Below, piece by piece: positions 24,369-34,606 of a stretch of 64,000 bases of DNA. Origin of the DNA: Eutreptiella sp. 'Long Island Sound 2002' (taxonomy: Eukaryota > Euglenozoa > Euglenophyceae > Eutreptiales > Eutreptiaceae). The DNA lies in NCBI GenBank assembly GCA_964036045.1, contig OZ038381.1:2773512-2837511 (forward strand). The letters are read 5' to 3'. The first letter of the stretch is position 1. Every line of letters starts with the position of its first letter. The notes below the pieces were generated by a model. The model saw only the letters and a program-made list of their open reading frames with translations. It was not told where the DNA came from and searched no databases. Made by a program: the position numbers and the translations under genes.

Positions 24369-26330
24369 GTGAACGCACAGCCGAGACCTGGAGCGATCGC
24401 CGGCAATGATCGACCATCTACATCCCTCCTCCTCTCACTACGCCGGTTTTGCAGCCCCAGGCTCTGGTTGCGGTACAAATCACTTTTGCGGCTGTTCTCT
24501 ACGAAGGATAAGAAGCTCAAGGAACAGTTTCACGAGGCGAGTTTGGCCACGGCGGCTTCTGCGCTTGACATCTGGGGAATCGTGTGGTTCTTAATCTCTG
24601 TGGCCGAGTTGTGCAGGGATGCTGCGCTGAGCAACGGGTACATGAAATACATTCCAGATGTGCTGCAGCTGACCATCTGCCTTGGCGCCATGCTCGTGGC
24701 CCGCTTGCCATGTGCACGACGGCGCGTTATGGTGGTTGCGTCCATAGCGGCTTTGCTGATGAGCTTTGCCTGTGGTCTTTCGCTACGGTTGGTAGCTAAT
24801 TCTCGAGAGGACATTTTACGAATGCACCTGCCTAGTATTGTCGCAGCACATCCAGAGGTGCTCTCGATGCCAACAACAGAGCTACCATTGATTCTTCAAG
24901 AGCCGGTCGCGTATGTTGAAAAAGCCGAGTACATGATGAAGCTAGGAAATAGCAGTTTTCGGATTATGCTTCAGTTTATTATGCTTGCGCAGGTCGGATG
25001 CTCCTGGTCATCCATTTTGGCTACAGTGGCCACAGTACCCGCCTTCGTACTCGTCCCGATCCTCAGTGGCGCGCTTCTTATGCCCACTGTGTATTTTTGG
25101 ATGAAGAGTCTTCCAATTTTGCTCGTGGTCATCCCTCTGATGGTCAACTTGACATTCCACCAGCGCTCCGTGGTCACCGTTGCCGCCCATTCGAGAGCAG
25201 CCGACAGCATTCTGAACCATACCCTGAAGAACAAAATGGTAGACGCGTTAGCAAAGGTATCAAGCTTCATCGAAAACACCGCGCCTGACAAGAATGTAGC
25301 CGCTCCGTTGCACGATGCCATCGCGTTGATGCAGCAAGCCATCTACAAGTGCCGGTACCGGGAAGTCTTCTTCCGCCTGGCCGCGGGCACCTACGTGCCC
25401 GATCTGAAGCCGATCCAGCTGTTGCAGTTTGTCCGTGACCAAGCGGTCGGGACCCTCGTGCGCTTGAGTGCTCCGGGGTCCGTGGTGCAAATCGACCCTA
25501 TTTTGCTAGGGCTTATCCTTGACAACGCGCTTTCAAACGCATTCAAACATGGACACCCCGAGGACCCGGAGGTACAATTGAGCATCAACACTGGCACCAC
25601 CAACGGAGAACAGGAAAGCCAAGTCCACTTGGAGGTTTGCGTCACCAACAGGGCCAACCCATCACGACCCATGATTGACGATGACTACATTACCTCTGTG
25701 CGGAGGCAAGATGGCTCGCGGCATGGCCCAGACCCAATGTCAGATCAGATCGGCCTCAACCAGTCCTTCTTGGCTGCTGAAGTCCATGGGTTGTCGATGT
25801 CGTTGACGCAACAAGGAAACCACGTGACGCTGAGGGTCCGAGGGATCGTCGACACAGGGGGAGCCTTGCAGCCAATTAATGTGGACGATGGCAACAAGTA
25901 TGCCGCCGAGTTGGCGGTTTTTCCTGCAGACCTCCACATCCACTGCATCGATGATTCCGAAGGTGCACGGCATATGCTCGAATCCCTTTTGCCGCGTGAG
26001 GCCAACACTGAGTACGTTCGTGTGTTTGGGGAGACCCCTTTGTCATGGAAGTCATTCTTGGATGAAGCGATCCTACTCAGCGACATCGTGATCATGGACC
26101 AGAATCTAGATTATGGCACCGTAACCATCAAGGGGACGGAGCTCGTGAAACAGCTCTTGGAGGCCAGATACAGGGGACTGATCTGCATCCGCTCAGCGAA
26201 TGATGAGGACGATGACAGGGAAGAGTACACGGCCGCTGGCGCCCATTGTGTCTTTGGGAAAGACATCACCATCAAAAAGATGGCCCGAGAAATGAAGGTG
26301 GCGTATGTGAGGCATAAGGGGCTGCACTAA
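24327..26330 (+). CDS. Membrane-bound hybrid histidine kinase with C-terminal receiver
   Basis: A 667-residue single-exon ORF from ATG 24327 to TAA. Residues of about 75-280 contain five or six hydrophobic segments (near 79-99, 112-126, 133-155, 212-252, 259-277), so the sensor part is probably membrane-embedded. The H-box is ILNHTLKNKM with candidate phospho-acceptor H298; HxLKN resembles HisKA_2/HWE-type H-boxes more than the usual HELRTP. The N-box is LILDNALSNAFKHG (N400, N404). The G-box region (about 473-488) is weak, lacking a clear GxGxG. The receiver (about 536-665) has the acidic pair D542-D543, phospho-acceptor D591 (IMDQN), S623 and K645, so it looks competent. Expected role: phosphotransfer from H298 to D591 in a signalling relay; the stimulus is unknown. 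The gene's last 0.57 kb is the first segment of the downstream tandem array. No signal peptide is seen. Confidence 0.85.
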   Translation: MSAIVSVVPHEQGHVNAQPRPGAIAGNDRPSTSLLLSLRRFCSPRLWLRYKSLLRLFSTKDKKLKEQFHEASLATAASALDIWGIVWFLISVAELCRDAALSNGYMKYIPDVLQLTICLGAMLVARLPCARRRVMVVASIAALLMSFACGLSLRLVANSREDILRMHLPSIVAAHPEVLSMPTTELPLILQEPVAYVEKAEYMMKLGNSSFRIMLQFIMLAQVGCSWSSILATVATVPAFVLVPILSGALLMPTVYFWMKSLPILLVVIPLMVNLTFHQRSVVTVAAHSRAADSILNHTLKNKMVDALAKVSSFIENTAPDKNVAAPLHDAIALMQQAIYKCRYREVFFRLAAGTYVPDLKPIQLLQFVRDQAVGTLVRLSAPGSVVQIDPILLGLILDNALSNAFKHGHPEDPEVQLSINTGTTNGEQESQVHLEVCVTNRANPSRPMIDDDYITSVRRQDGSRHGPDPMSDQIGLNQSFLAAEVHGLSMSLTQQGNHVTLRVRGIVDTGGALQPINVDDGNKYAAELAVFPADLHIHCIDDSEGARHMLESLLPREANTEYVRVFGETPLSWKSFLDEAILLSDIVIMDQNLDYGTVTIKGTELVKQLLEARYRGLICIRSANDEDDDREEYTAAGAHCVFGKDITIKKMAREMKVAYVRHKGLH

Positions 26331-26989
26331 GGCGGTTGTTCTCCTCATGATGATAATGTCTAACAGTTGGACCAGTGCAACAAATTGGCTGCCAGCAGCT
26401 TGTCCCACTTCCATCCAGGCGGCAAGCCCGGCGCCATTTTAGGGCCTTGGTCACCAGGTCTAGAAACCCCCCCCCCCCCCCCTCGGGTGCTGTTATTGTA
26501 TGCTATGCAACCGGCTGGTGCTTCTCAAGCTTCGGTCTTGACAGGCCAGCAAGTCAAAACAATGTACAATGAATGATGGCGATGACCATACGCCTGTGTC
26601 ACGGTGGTATATGCGAGCTCAGTATCCGTTGCTCATGCCCCCCCCCCCCCCCTATGTGAACCTCCGCGCACAATGGACCACACCTCTTTCTTTTCTTGCA
26701 GCTCTATCCTGGCTCCTTCAGGTGGAAGCCACACAGGAACTACAGACACGCGTACAGTTAGGCCGAAGGAGTGCACCACGCTATACGCTGACTGTGTTTT
26801 CCCCACACAACACACCACGTGGCATGGCTGTTTTTCATGCCCCTGTGTACTCTATCAGGACTTAGGTATTGATCTCTTTCGGATCGATGTTTCACTGGCC
26901 GACCATTGCTCTCCCCAGCCCCCCCCCCGAGACCCATAGACCACTGCCGTACATACAGGATGAAGGTACCATTCCGGCTGGCATTCTCT

Positions 26990-27513
26990 CGTACTATTGT
27001 TGCTTGTCATCAATGCTATACCAATGGAAAACCAAAAGAGGGGACAGCCTGGTACAGTGATGGTAGCAAGCTGGAAGTTCCCTCATTAGAAGGACAGATG
27101 GACAAAGCTGGTGTTGCACTGTCCTGTGGGCCGCTTATTATCATTGCCTGTGTAACAGGCCCGCAGACCTCATACAGAGGCGAACTGCAGGGTGTGGCGC
27201 TTGTAACAGCGCCAAGCCTTGCTGAGCCTGGCGACACACTCACCATGGACAACCAGGCAGTCGTGCGCTGGGCACCAGACCTCCCCACCAGGAGTGTGTG
27301 GATATGGATCTACGACAACAGGTTACTGAACATCCGGGTGCTCGACCAGTGCCCTATTCTTGGATCCCCAGCCACCGTAGCCTGTCCGAAGCCACGAGCC
27401 CGGATGATCATGAGGCAATACTGCGCAATGATGAGGTAGACAAGTGGGCAAAAATAGCGACACGCCCCAGCGATCCAAACGGACCTCACAAGAACAGGTT
27501 CAGGGGCATGTAA
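26990..27513 (+). pseudogene. RNase H domain remnant of a non-LTR-type retroelement (unit 1)
   Basis: The first frame carries WYSDGSK (first Asp), SYRGELQGV (Glu) and TMDNQAVV (Asp). Near 27290 the similarity moves to another frame with YSWIPSHRS and NDEVDKWAKIA, the last part of the RNase H fold. This order (D-E-D, then SH and N-x-x-x-D) matches type I RNase H as found at the 3' end of LINE polyproteins. No reverse transcriptase motif is recognisable upstream, so this is a fragment. A frameshift splits the domain identically in all copies, so it broke before the amplification. Confidence 0.75.
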
Positions 27514-27726
27514 GCGCTGCTGCCAGGGGCATTTGTGACCCTTTCCCCTCGCGGATCACGACCACTGATGGATGCAAGGCAGGTTACAACGGTTGATCCC
27601 CGTTGCACCTTCCCTGTCGCTGTCTGTGAGAAGGGCGCCATGCCTTGGTGACTTGCATTGGCATGGGCCTGACGAGTTGTTTGTACGGTCAGTGCTCTGC
27701 CTCCGCTGTGCGCTTGATCGCCTCAC

Positions 27727-27730
<4 letters not shown>

Positions 27731-27760
<30 letters not shown>
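27731..27760. repeat. (TG)n microsatellite, unit 1
   Basis: A 30-bp TG run. The equivalent tracts in the other units are at 32124-32156, 36538-36578, 40955-40985, 45360-45390 and 54476-54506, and vary between 31 and 41 bp. Confidence 0.95.
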
Positions 27761-27765
<5 letters not shown>

Positions 27766-28178
27766 AGTGCACCAATGATGGTGCATTCCTGGCTTCATTC
27801 TTTCTCTCTTTCTTCCCCTTGTTGAACTGACGATTCAACAAACCTCGGAGGGCGGTGAAAGTAGTGCAGGGACATGGAGGTGAGGGCTCCGAAACATTCC
27901 TACAGCCCAGTACTGAACCATCTTAACATCTGTGTCTGTCCTTTGCAGGCCCTCGGCTTAGCGCTCTGCGCGGCTGCCGAGGGCTGGAGACCTTCATGAA
28001 CGGGTGCAGGATGTGCCTCCTCCTCTCGCCCTGTACTGCAGAAAGGCGCCTATTAGCGTTGAACATGCTTTGTCTTGTTTGATGACCAGCTGACGAGGAA
28101 TTGACATCCAAACTTGGCGTTGTGCACGTCTGTTTGTTGACAATTGTGTGTTTACTGCTCTTGACAACGGGAACTTGA

Positions 28179-28430
28179 TCACTGAGCAGTTGGTGTGGTT
28201 TCGTCAAATTCAACATCTTCAAGTATAGTCCCCAACAGTTGCTACCTCCCCGACCCATGGCAGCGCCGAATCCTTCGCGACAGCTGTATGCGCCAAACAT
28301 CTGCTGACACTGCCACAAAAGTGGCCATGACTCACGGAATTGCCCCTCTAATCCAGCAGCCAGCAGCTCGTCAAATGGACCAGGTGAGCCGTCGAGCCGG
28401 AATCCGCCTCCAGAGCCGTGTTGGAGCTAG
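28179..28430 (+). pseudogene. CCHC zinc-knuckle (gag/ORF1-like) remnant, unit 1
   Basis: An 84-codon frame between stops, broken only by TGA at 28305-28307. It encodes a perfect C-x2-C-x4-H-x4-C knuckle (Cys codons at 28302, 28311 and 28341, His at 28326; HCHKSGHDSRNCP after the stop). TGA is the residue right after the first Cys, where zinc knuckles usually have an aromatic, so it probably arose from TGG. A Ser/Pro/Asn-rich tail follows. ORF1/Gag proteins of retroelements carry such knuckles for nucleic-acid binding. The frame is disabled in the same way in all six copies. Confidence 0.6.
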
Positions 28431-28691
28431 TGGCATATTCCGTCCAGTCCCCCCAGCTACTGAGCCAGGCTTTCTGGAAAGCCGGCTTCCAGGCGGGACA
28501 TTAGATGAGTTGCAGTTGGGCTGTGCTGCCATGGCACGTGCCACACAGGGGGCACAGGTTGACTGTCGTTCCCCGGGGGGGGAACAGTCAGTCAGTCAGC
28601 ATCACACATCAGCTCAGCCACCGGTTCACCTTGCAATGACCTAATTCCTGTTTCCCGTGTTCCCGCCATCGGGTCAGCGCTTGAAGAACCA

Positions 28692-29828
28692 GTGTCCCCT
28701 GAACCTGATGAGGGTGATGCGGTTGATGAAGCCTTGTTGGCCACGCAACGGGTACTGGCCAAGCTGAAAGTCAAACTGGCCTTTGCCACACATCTGCTGG
28801 AGGCTGCCTCTCAGGCCCCCCGCCTTTGTCATCAGATGTATAGGCCGTTGCTGCTGCCAAACCGCCCCCCTGCCAGCATGCAGCAGTCTTTTGGTTTGTC
28901 ATCTGCCCAATTGCGCCTGTTCCTTTTTGCTTCCTCCCTGAATGATGATTCTCCCCTGCACTGTGCCCATACAGGAACCTGCACCGCACAACGCGCCATG
29001 CAGCAGCAAACCCCTCTGTGGATGTTGGCCTCGTCAGAACCACCTCCCCCTGTGGCCCCGTTTCCTCCTGCATTCGTGGCCCGTTTTATACTCTGTGCAC
29101 TGCGTGCGGTTAATGTATGGTACCATGCTGTAGCTCTGTTTGATCTTGTGAACGAGCCCCTGCAAGCAACTTGGCACGACATGCGGAATGTCCCTGCAGA
29201 TGCCCTGCATTTCTTGGCCATCACCACGGACAGCCCTTCCTATCGTGCTCCCCCGGGTTCACACACTTGGTTTTTGCATCCTGTGTCACAAGGTCCTGCC
29301 CCTGCCAACATGACGCTCTTGACTGCTGCCGACTTTCACAGCACGCGGTGGGGACTTTATGGAACAGCACATGCAGTAAACAGTCTCTCCCCCACGCAAA
29401 CACTTCGCATTCACTGTTTCTTCCGCTCACACCAGCGCGGTTTTTCAACGCTCTGGCAACCAGACGCTCACGATAATCAGTTGTTGCGACTTTACACACA
29501 GGGCGTGAAAACAGCACTCGCCTCGGGAAACCTCGGTGTCTGGGCTACCATGGTGGAAGCGCGGGTCCCCTACCTTCCCTACACGTCCCATCCTGTCTTA
29601 CAAATACTACGAGGTGCCTCACATATCCATGACTGGTTGCTGTCCACCCCAGCGCCTGGCACATTGATTTATGCCATGGTGCATGGTGCATGGTTGCTGC
29701 CAAAGGCCCATCCCCCCAGAGCACAATGTACCCTGTCTGCATGGCTATGGAGGACATATGGAACCTGCGTGTGCTGTGTCCCTGTAGGGATAAAAACCCA
29801 GACGCGTTGTGCCAGGGCTCCTGCATGA
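28692..29828 (+). CDS. Uncharacterised 378-aa ORF, unit 1
   Basis: A 378-codon ORF of unknown function, rich in Leu, Pro, His and Ala, with no motif I recognise. Its position after the CCHC remnant suggests it is part of the same retroelement. In this unit a G8 tract at 28575-28582 separates it from the 149-codon ORF upstream (28195-28644); in unit 4, G9 joins the two. The four other copies are about 99 percent identical at protein level, which reflects recent amplification and not proof of function. Confidence 0.4.
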   Translation: MSPEPDEGDAVDEALLATQRVLAKLKVKLAFATHLLEAASQAPRLCHQMYRPLLLPNRPPASMQQSFGLSSAQLRLFLFASSLNDDSPLHCAHTGTCTAQRAMQQQTPLWMLASSEPPPPVAPFPPAFVARFILCALRAVNVWYHAVALFDLVNEPLQATWHDMRNVPADALHFLAITTDSPSYRAPPGSHTWFLHPVSQGPAPANMTLLTAADFHSTRWGLYGTAHAVNSLSPTQTLRIHCFFRSHQRGFSTLWQPDAHDNQLLRLYTQGVKTALASGNLGVWATMVEARVPYLPYTSHPVLQILRGASHIHDWLLSTPAPGTLIYAMVHGAWLLPKAHPPRAQCTLSAWLWRTYGTCVCCVPVGIKTQTRCARAPA

Positions 29829-29849
29829 CTAACCGCGTCCGCTGCATGG

Positions 29850-30197
29850 GTGTCACCATCTTTGCGTCTTAGCCACGCCCACCCCAATGCCCTCGATGAT
29901 AAGTGGTCTTTCAAATTCGGTGTGCCCTTGCAAAGTTACTGGGCCGTGTCCATGCCTTGCACCACCAATGTCTTCCTCTCAGCGCTCTCCAACACCCTCC
30001 CTTTTATGCGGTCCTGGGGCGCGTTCCTGTTGTCCTGTGCGGCTTGGATGCAACTTGCTGTGCTATCTGGGTACCCGCCAGTGGCAGTGCGTGCGTCTAT
30101 GTCCTCAGCAATACACCGGATTTTGGCTAAAACTGAGTGGGATGTGCCGACCAGTCCTTCTTGGCTGCTGAAGTCCATGGGTTGTCGATGTCGTTGA
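29850..30197 (+). pseudogene. Truncated unknown ORF, unit 1 (14-bp deletion)
   Basis: Corresponds to the C-terminal part of the 173-codon ORFs of units 2-4, but a 14-bp deletion near 29869 removes GTCACCGGAGGGAACG-like sequence and shifts the upstream frame. The final codons read out of frame into kinase sequence after the junction at 30150. Confidence 0.5.
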
Positions 30198-30721
30198 CGC
30201 AACAAGGAAACCACGTGACGCTGAGGGTCCGAGGGATCGTCGACACAGGGGGAGCCTTGCAGCCAATTAATGTGGACGATGGCAACAAGTATGCCGCCGA
30301 GTTGGCGGTTTTTCCTACAGACCTCCACATCCACTGCATCGATGATTCCGAAGGTGCACGGCATATGCTCGAATCCCTTTTGCCGCGTGAGGCCAACACT
30401 GAGTACGTTCGCGTGTTTGGGGAGACCCCTTTGTCATGGAAGTCATTCTTGGATGAAGCGATCCTACTCAGCGACATCGTGATCATGGACCAGAATCTAG
30501 ATTATGGCACCGTAACCATCAAGGGGACGGAGCTCGTGAAACAGTTCTTGGAGGCCAGATACAGGGGACTGATCTGCATCCGCTCAGCGAATGATGAGAA
30601 CGATGATAGGGAAGAGTACACGGCCGCTGGCGCCCATTGTGTCTTTGGGAAAGACATCACCATCAAAAAGATGGCCCGAGAAATGAAGGTGGCGTATGTG
30701 AGGCATAAGGGGCTGCACTAA
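30150..30721 (+). pseudogene. Receiver-domain fragment of the histidine kinase, unit 2
   Basis: Kinase codons from about residue 478 to the natural TAA, without the transmembrane, H-box and N-box parts. The receiver residues (acidic pair, IMDQN, SAND, GKD) are intact. A TGA lies two codons before the junction, in frame, so the fragment has no kinase-derived start; the first in-frame ATG is at the codon for LSM (kinase residue about 491). Changes relative to the intact gene include Ala to Thr before DLHIHC, Leu to Phe in QLLEARY, and Asp to Asn in NDEDDD. It could make a stand-alone receiver only if transcribed from retroelement sequence. Confidence 0.75.
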
Positions 30722-31382
30722 GGCGGTTGTTCTCCTCATGATGATAATGTCTAACAGTTGGACCAGTGCAACAAATTGGCTGCCAGCAGCTTGTCCCACT
30801 TCCATCCAGGCGGCAAGCCCGGCGCCATTTTAGGGCCTTGGTCACCAGGTCTAGAAAGCCCCCCCCCCCCCCCCTCGGGTGCTGTTATTGTATGCTATGC
30901 AACCGGCTGGTGCTTCTCAAGCTTCGGTCTTGACAGGCCAGCAAGTCAAAACAATGTACAATGAATGATGGCGATGACCATACGCCTGTGTCACGGTGGT
31001 ATATGCGAGCTCAGTATCCGTTGCTCATGCCCCCCCCCCCCTATGTGAACCTCCGCGCACAATGGACCACACCTCTTTCTTTTCTTGCAGCTCTATCCTG
31101 GCTCCTTCAGGTGGAAGCCACACAGGAACTACAGACACGCGTACAGTTAGGCCGAAGGAGTGCACCACGCTATACGCTGACTGTGTTTTCCCCACACAAC
31201 ACACCACGTGGCATGGCTGTTTTTCATGCCCCTGTGTACTCTATCAGGACTTAGGTATTGATCTCTTTCGGATCGATGTTTCACTGGCCGACCATTGCTC
31301 TCCCCAGCCCCCCCCCCCCCCGAGACCCATAGACCACTGCCGTACATACAGGATGAAGGTACCATTCCGGCTGGCATTCTCT

Positions 31383-31906
31383 CGTACTATTGTTGCTTGT
31401 CATCAATGCTATACCAATGGAAAACCAAAAGAGGGGACAGCCTGGTACAGTGATGGTAGCAAGCTGGAAGTTCCCTCATTAGAAGGACAGATGGACAAAG
31501 CTGGTGTTGCACTGTCCTGTGGGCCGCTTATTATCATTGCCTGTGTAACAGGCCCGCAGACCTCATACAGAGGCGAACTGCAGGGTGTGGCGCTTGTAAC
31601 AGCGCCAAGCCTTGCTGAGCCTGGCGACACACTCACCATGGACAACCAGGCAGTCGTGCGCTGGGCACCAGACCTCCCCACCAGGAGTGTGTGGATATGG
31701 ATCTACGACAACAGGTTACTGAACATCCGGGTGCTCGACCAGTGCCCTATTCTTGGATCCCTAGCCACCGTAGCCTGTCCGAAGCCACGAGCCCGGATGA
31801 TCATGAGGCAATACTGCGCAATGATGAGGTAGACAAGTGGGCAAAAATAGCGACACGCCCCAGCGATCCAAACGGACCTCACAAGAACAGGTTCAGGGGC
31901 ATGTAA
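31383..31906 (+). pseudogene. RNase H remnant, unit 2
   Basis: Copy of the unit 1 remnant with the same split between two frames; one change to Leu in the CPILGSLATV segment. Confidence 0.75.
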
Positions 31907-32119
31907 GCGCTGCTGCCAGGGGCATTTGTGACCCTTTCCCCTCGCGGATCACGACCACTGATGGATGCAAGGCAGGTTACAACGGTTGATCCCCGTTGCA
32001 CCTTCCCTGTTGCTGTCTGTGAGAAGGGCGCCATGCCTTGGTGACTTGCATTGGCATGGGCCTGACGAGTTGTTTGTACGGTCAGTGCTCTGCCTCCGCT
32101 GTGCGCTTGATCGCCTCAC

Positions 32120-32160
<41 letters not shown>

Positions 32161-32573
32161 AGTGCACCAATGATGATGCATTCCTGGCTTCATTCTTTCT
32201 CTCTTTCTTCCCCTTGTTGAACTGACGATTCAACAAACCTCGGAGGGCGGTGAAAGTAGTGCAGGGACATGGAGGTGAGGGCTCCGAAACATTCCTACAG
32301 CCCAGTACTGAACCATCTTAACATCTGTGTCTGTCCTTTGCAGGCCCTCGGCTTAGCGCTCTGCGCGGCTGCCGAGGGCTGGAGACCTTCATGAACGGGT
32401 GCAGGATGTGCCTCCTCCTCTCGCCCTGTACTGCAGAAAGGCGCCTATTAGCGTTGAACATGCTTTGTCTTGTTTGATGACCAGCTGACGAGGAATTGAC
32501 ATCCAAACTTGGCGTTGTGCACGTCTGTTTGTTGACAATTGTGTGTTTACTGCTCTTGACAACGGGAACTTGA

Positions 32574-32825
32574 TCACTGAGCAGTTGGTGTGGTTTCGTC
32601 AAATTCAACATCTTCAAGTATAGTCCCCAACAGTTGCTACCTCCCCGACCCATGGCAGCGCCGAATCCTTCGCGACAGCTGTATGCGCCAAACATCTGCT
32701 GACACTGCCACAAAAGTGGCCATGACTCACGGAATTGCCCCTCTAATCCAGCAGCCAGCAGCTCGTCAAATGGACCAGGTGAGCCGTCGAGCCGGAATCC
32801 GCCTCCAGAGCCGTGTTGGAGCTAG
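32574..32825 (+). pseudogene. CCHC zinc-knuckle remnant, unit 2
   Basis: Same frame, same TGA between the first two Cys codons as in unit 1. Confidence 0.6.
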
Positions 32826-33086
32826 TGGCATATTCCGTCCAGTCCCCCCAGCTACTGAGCCAGGCTTTCTGGAAAGCCGGCTTCCAGGCGGGACATTAGA
32901 TGAGTTGCAGTTGGGCTGTGCTGCCATGGCACGTGCCACACAGGGGGCACAGGTTGACTGTCGTTCCCCGGGGGGGGAACAGTCAGTCAGTCAGCATCAC
33001 ACATCAGCTCAGCCACCGGTTCACCTTGCAATGACCTAATTCCTGTTTCCCGTGTTCCCGCCATCGGGTCAGCGCTTGAAGAACCA

Positions 33087-34223
33087 GTGTCCCCTGAACC
33101 TGATGAGGGTGATGCGGTTGATGATGCCTTGTTGGCCACGCAACGGGTACTGGCCAAGCTGAAAGTCAAACTGGCCTTTGCCACACATCTGCTGGAGGCT
33201 GCCTCTCAGGCCCCCCGCCTTTGTCATCAGATGTATAGGCCGTTGCTGCTGCCAAACCGCCCCCCTGCCAGCATGCAGCAGTCTTTTGGTTTGTCATCTG
33301 CCCAATTGCGCCTGTTCCTTTTTGCTTCCTCCCTGAATGATGATTCTCCCCTGCACTGTGCCCATACAGGAACCTGCACCGCACAACGCGCCATGCAGCA
33401 GCAAACCCCTCTGTGGATGTTGGCCTCGTCAGAACCACCTCCCCCTGTGGCCCCGTTTCCTCCTGCATTCGTGGCCCGTTTTATACTCTGTGCACTGCGT
33501 GCGGTTAATGTATGGTACCATGCTGTAGCTCTGTTTGATCTTGTGAACGAGCCCCTGCAAGCAACTTGGCACGACATGCGGAATGTCCCTGCAGATGCCC
33601 TGCATTTCTTGGCCATCACCACGGACAGCCCTTCCTATCGTGCTCCCCCGGGTTCACACACTTGGTTTTTGCATCCTGTGTCACAAGGTCCTGCCCCTGC
33701 CAACATGACGCTCTTGACTGCTGCCGACTTTCACAGCACGCGGTGGGGACTTTATGGAACAGCACATGCAGTAAACAGTCTCTCCCCCACGCAAACACTT
33801 CGCATTCACTGTTTCTTCCGCTCACACCAGCGCGGTTTTTCAACGCTCTGGCAACCAGACGCTCACGATAATCAGTTGTTGCGACTTTACACACAGGGCG
33901 TGAAAACAGCACTCGCCTCGGGAAACCTCGGTGTCTGGGCTACCATGGTGGAAGCGCGGGTCCCCTACCTTCCCTACACGTCCCATCCTGTCTTACAAAT
34001 ACTACGAGGTGCCTCACATATCCATGACTGGTTGCTGTCCACCCCAGCGCCTGGCACATTGATTTATGCCATGGTGCATGGTGCATGGTTGCTGCCAAAG
34101 GCCCATCCCCCCAGAGCACAATGTACCCTGTCTGCATGGCTATGGAGGACATATGGAACCTGCGTGTGCTGTGTCCCTGTAGGGATAAAAACCCAGACGC
34201 GTTGTGCCAGGGCTCCTGCATGA
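33087..34223 (+). CDS. Uncharacterised 378-aa ORF, unit 2
   Basis: Copy of the unit 1 ORF (one Glu to Asp change near residue 13). Preceded by G8, so not joined to the upstream ORF. Confidence 0.4.
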   Translation: MSPEPDEGDAVDDALLATQRVLAKLKVKLAFATHLLEAASQAPRLCHQMYRPLLLPNRPPASMQQSFGLSSAQLRLFLFASSLNDDSPLHCAHTGTCTAQRAMQQQTPLWMLASSEPPPPVAPFPPAFVARFILCALRAVNVWYHAVALFDLVNEPLQATWHDMRNVPADALHFLAITTDSPSYRAPPGSHTWFLHPVSQGPAPANMTLLTAADFHSTRWGLYGTAHAVNSLSPTQTLRIHCFFRSHQRGFSTLWQPDAHDNQLLRLYTQGVKTALASGNLGVWATMVEARVPYLPYTSHPVLQILRGASHIHDWLLSTPAPGTLIYAMVHGAWLLPKAHPPRAQCTLSAWLWRTYGTCVCCVPVGIKTQTRCARAPA

Positions 34224-34606
34224 CTAACCGCGTCCGCTGCATGGGTGTCACCATCTTTGTGTCACCGGAGGGAACGCTTAGCCACGCCCACCCCAATGCC
34301 CTCGATGATAAGTGGTCTTTCAAATTCGGTGTGCCCTTGCAAAGTTACTGGGCCGTGTCCATGCCTTGCACCACCAATGTCTTCCTCTCAGCGCTCTCCA
34401 ACACCCTCCCTTTTATGCGGTCCTGGGGCGCGTTCCTGTTGTCCTGTGCGGCTTGGATGCAACTTGCTGTGCTATCTGGGTACCCGCCAGTGGCAGTGCG
34501 TGCGTCTATGTCCTCAGCAATACACCGGATTTTGGCTAAAACTGAGTGGGATGTGCCGACCAGTCCTTCTTGGCTGCTGAAGTCCATGGGTTGTCGATGT
34601 CGTTGA
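34085..34606 (+). CDS. Uncharacterised 173-aa ORF truncated at the tandem junction, unit 2
   Basis: Overlaps the end of the 378-codon ORF in the -1 frame. It may be the continuation of that protein after a frameshift, since its hydrophobic composition (NVFLSALSNTLPFMRSWGAF) looks coding. The natural C-terminus is seen only in unit 5; here the junction at 34559 replaces it with about 16 out-of-frame residues from kinase DNA. Confidence 0.35.
   Translation: MVAAKGPSPQSTMYPVCMAMEDIWNLRVLCPCRDKNPDALCQGSCMTNRVRCMGVTIFVSPEGTLSHAHPNALDDKWSFKFGVPLQSYWAVSMPCTTNVFLSALSNTLPFMRSWGAFLLSCAAWMQLAVLSGYPPVAVRASMSSAIHRILAKTEWDVPTSPSWLLKSMGCRCR

Larger units (their letters stand above)
23240..28576 (+). repeat. 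Segmental duplication, copy 1 (kinase region)
   Basis: Collinear and nearly identical to 49978-55329; over the kinase gene the offset is exactly 26738 bp. It includes the diverged satellites, the 5' flank, the kinase gene, the RNase H remnant, the (TG)n tract and the CCHC remnant. Similarity stops on the left inside a satellite monomer and on the right at the CCCCGGGGGGGG tract at 28571-28582, where the second copy changes to a different sequence through a long poly-G run. Confidence 0.9.

Noticed and set aside
28305-28307. Selenocysteine or reassigned TGA in the CCHC motif as a firm call
   Set aside because: Other frames in the same retroelement remnant are also broken, so a single inherited nonsense mutation is simpler; no recoding signal is visible.
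28832-29227. Minus-strand ORFs of 98-131 codons repeated in each unit (for example 28832-29227, 27923-28318)
   Set aside because: They are antisense to the longer plus-strand ORFs or the CCHC frame and have shadow-like composition.
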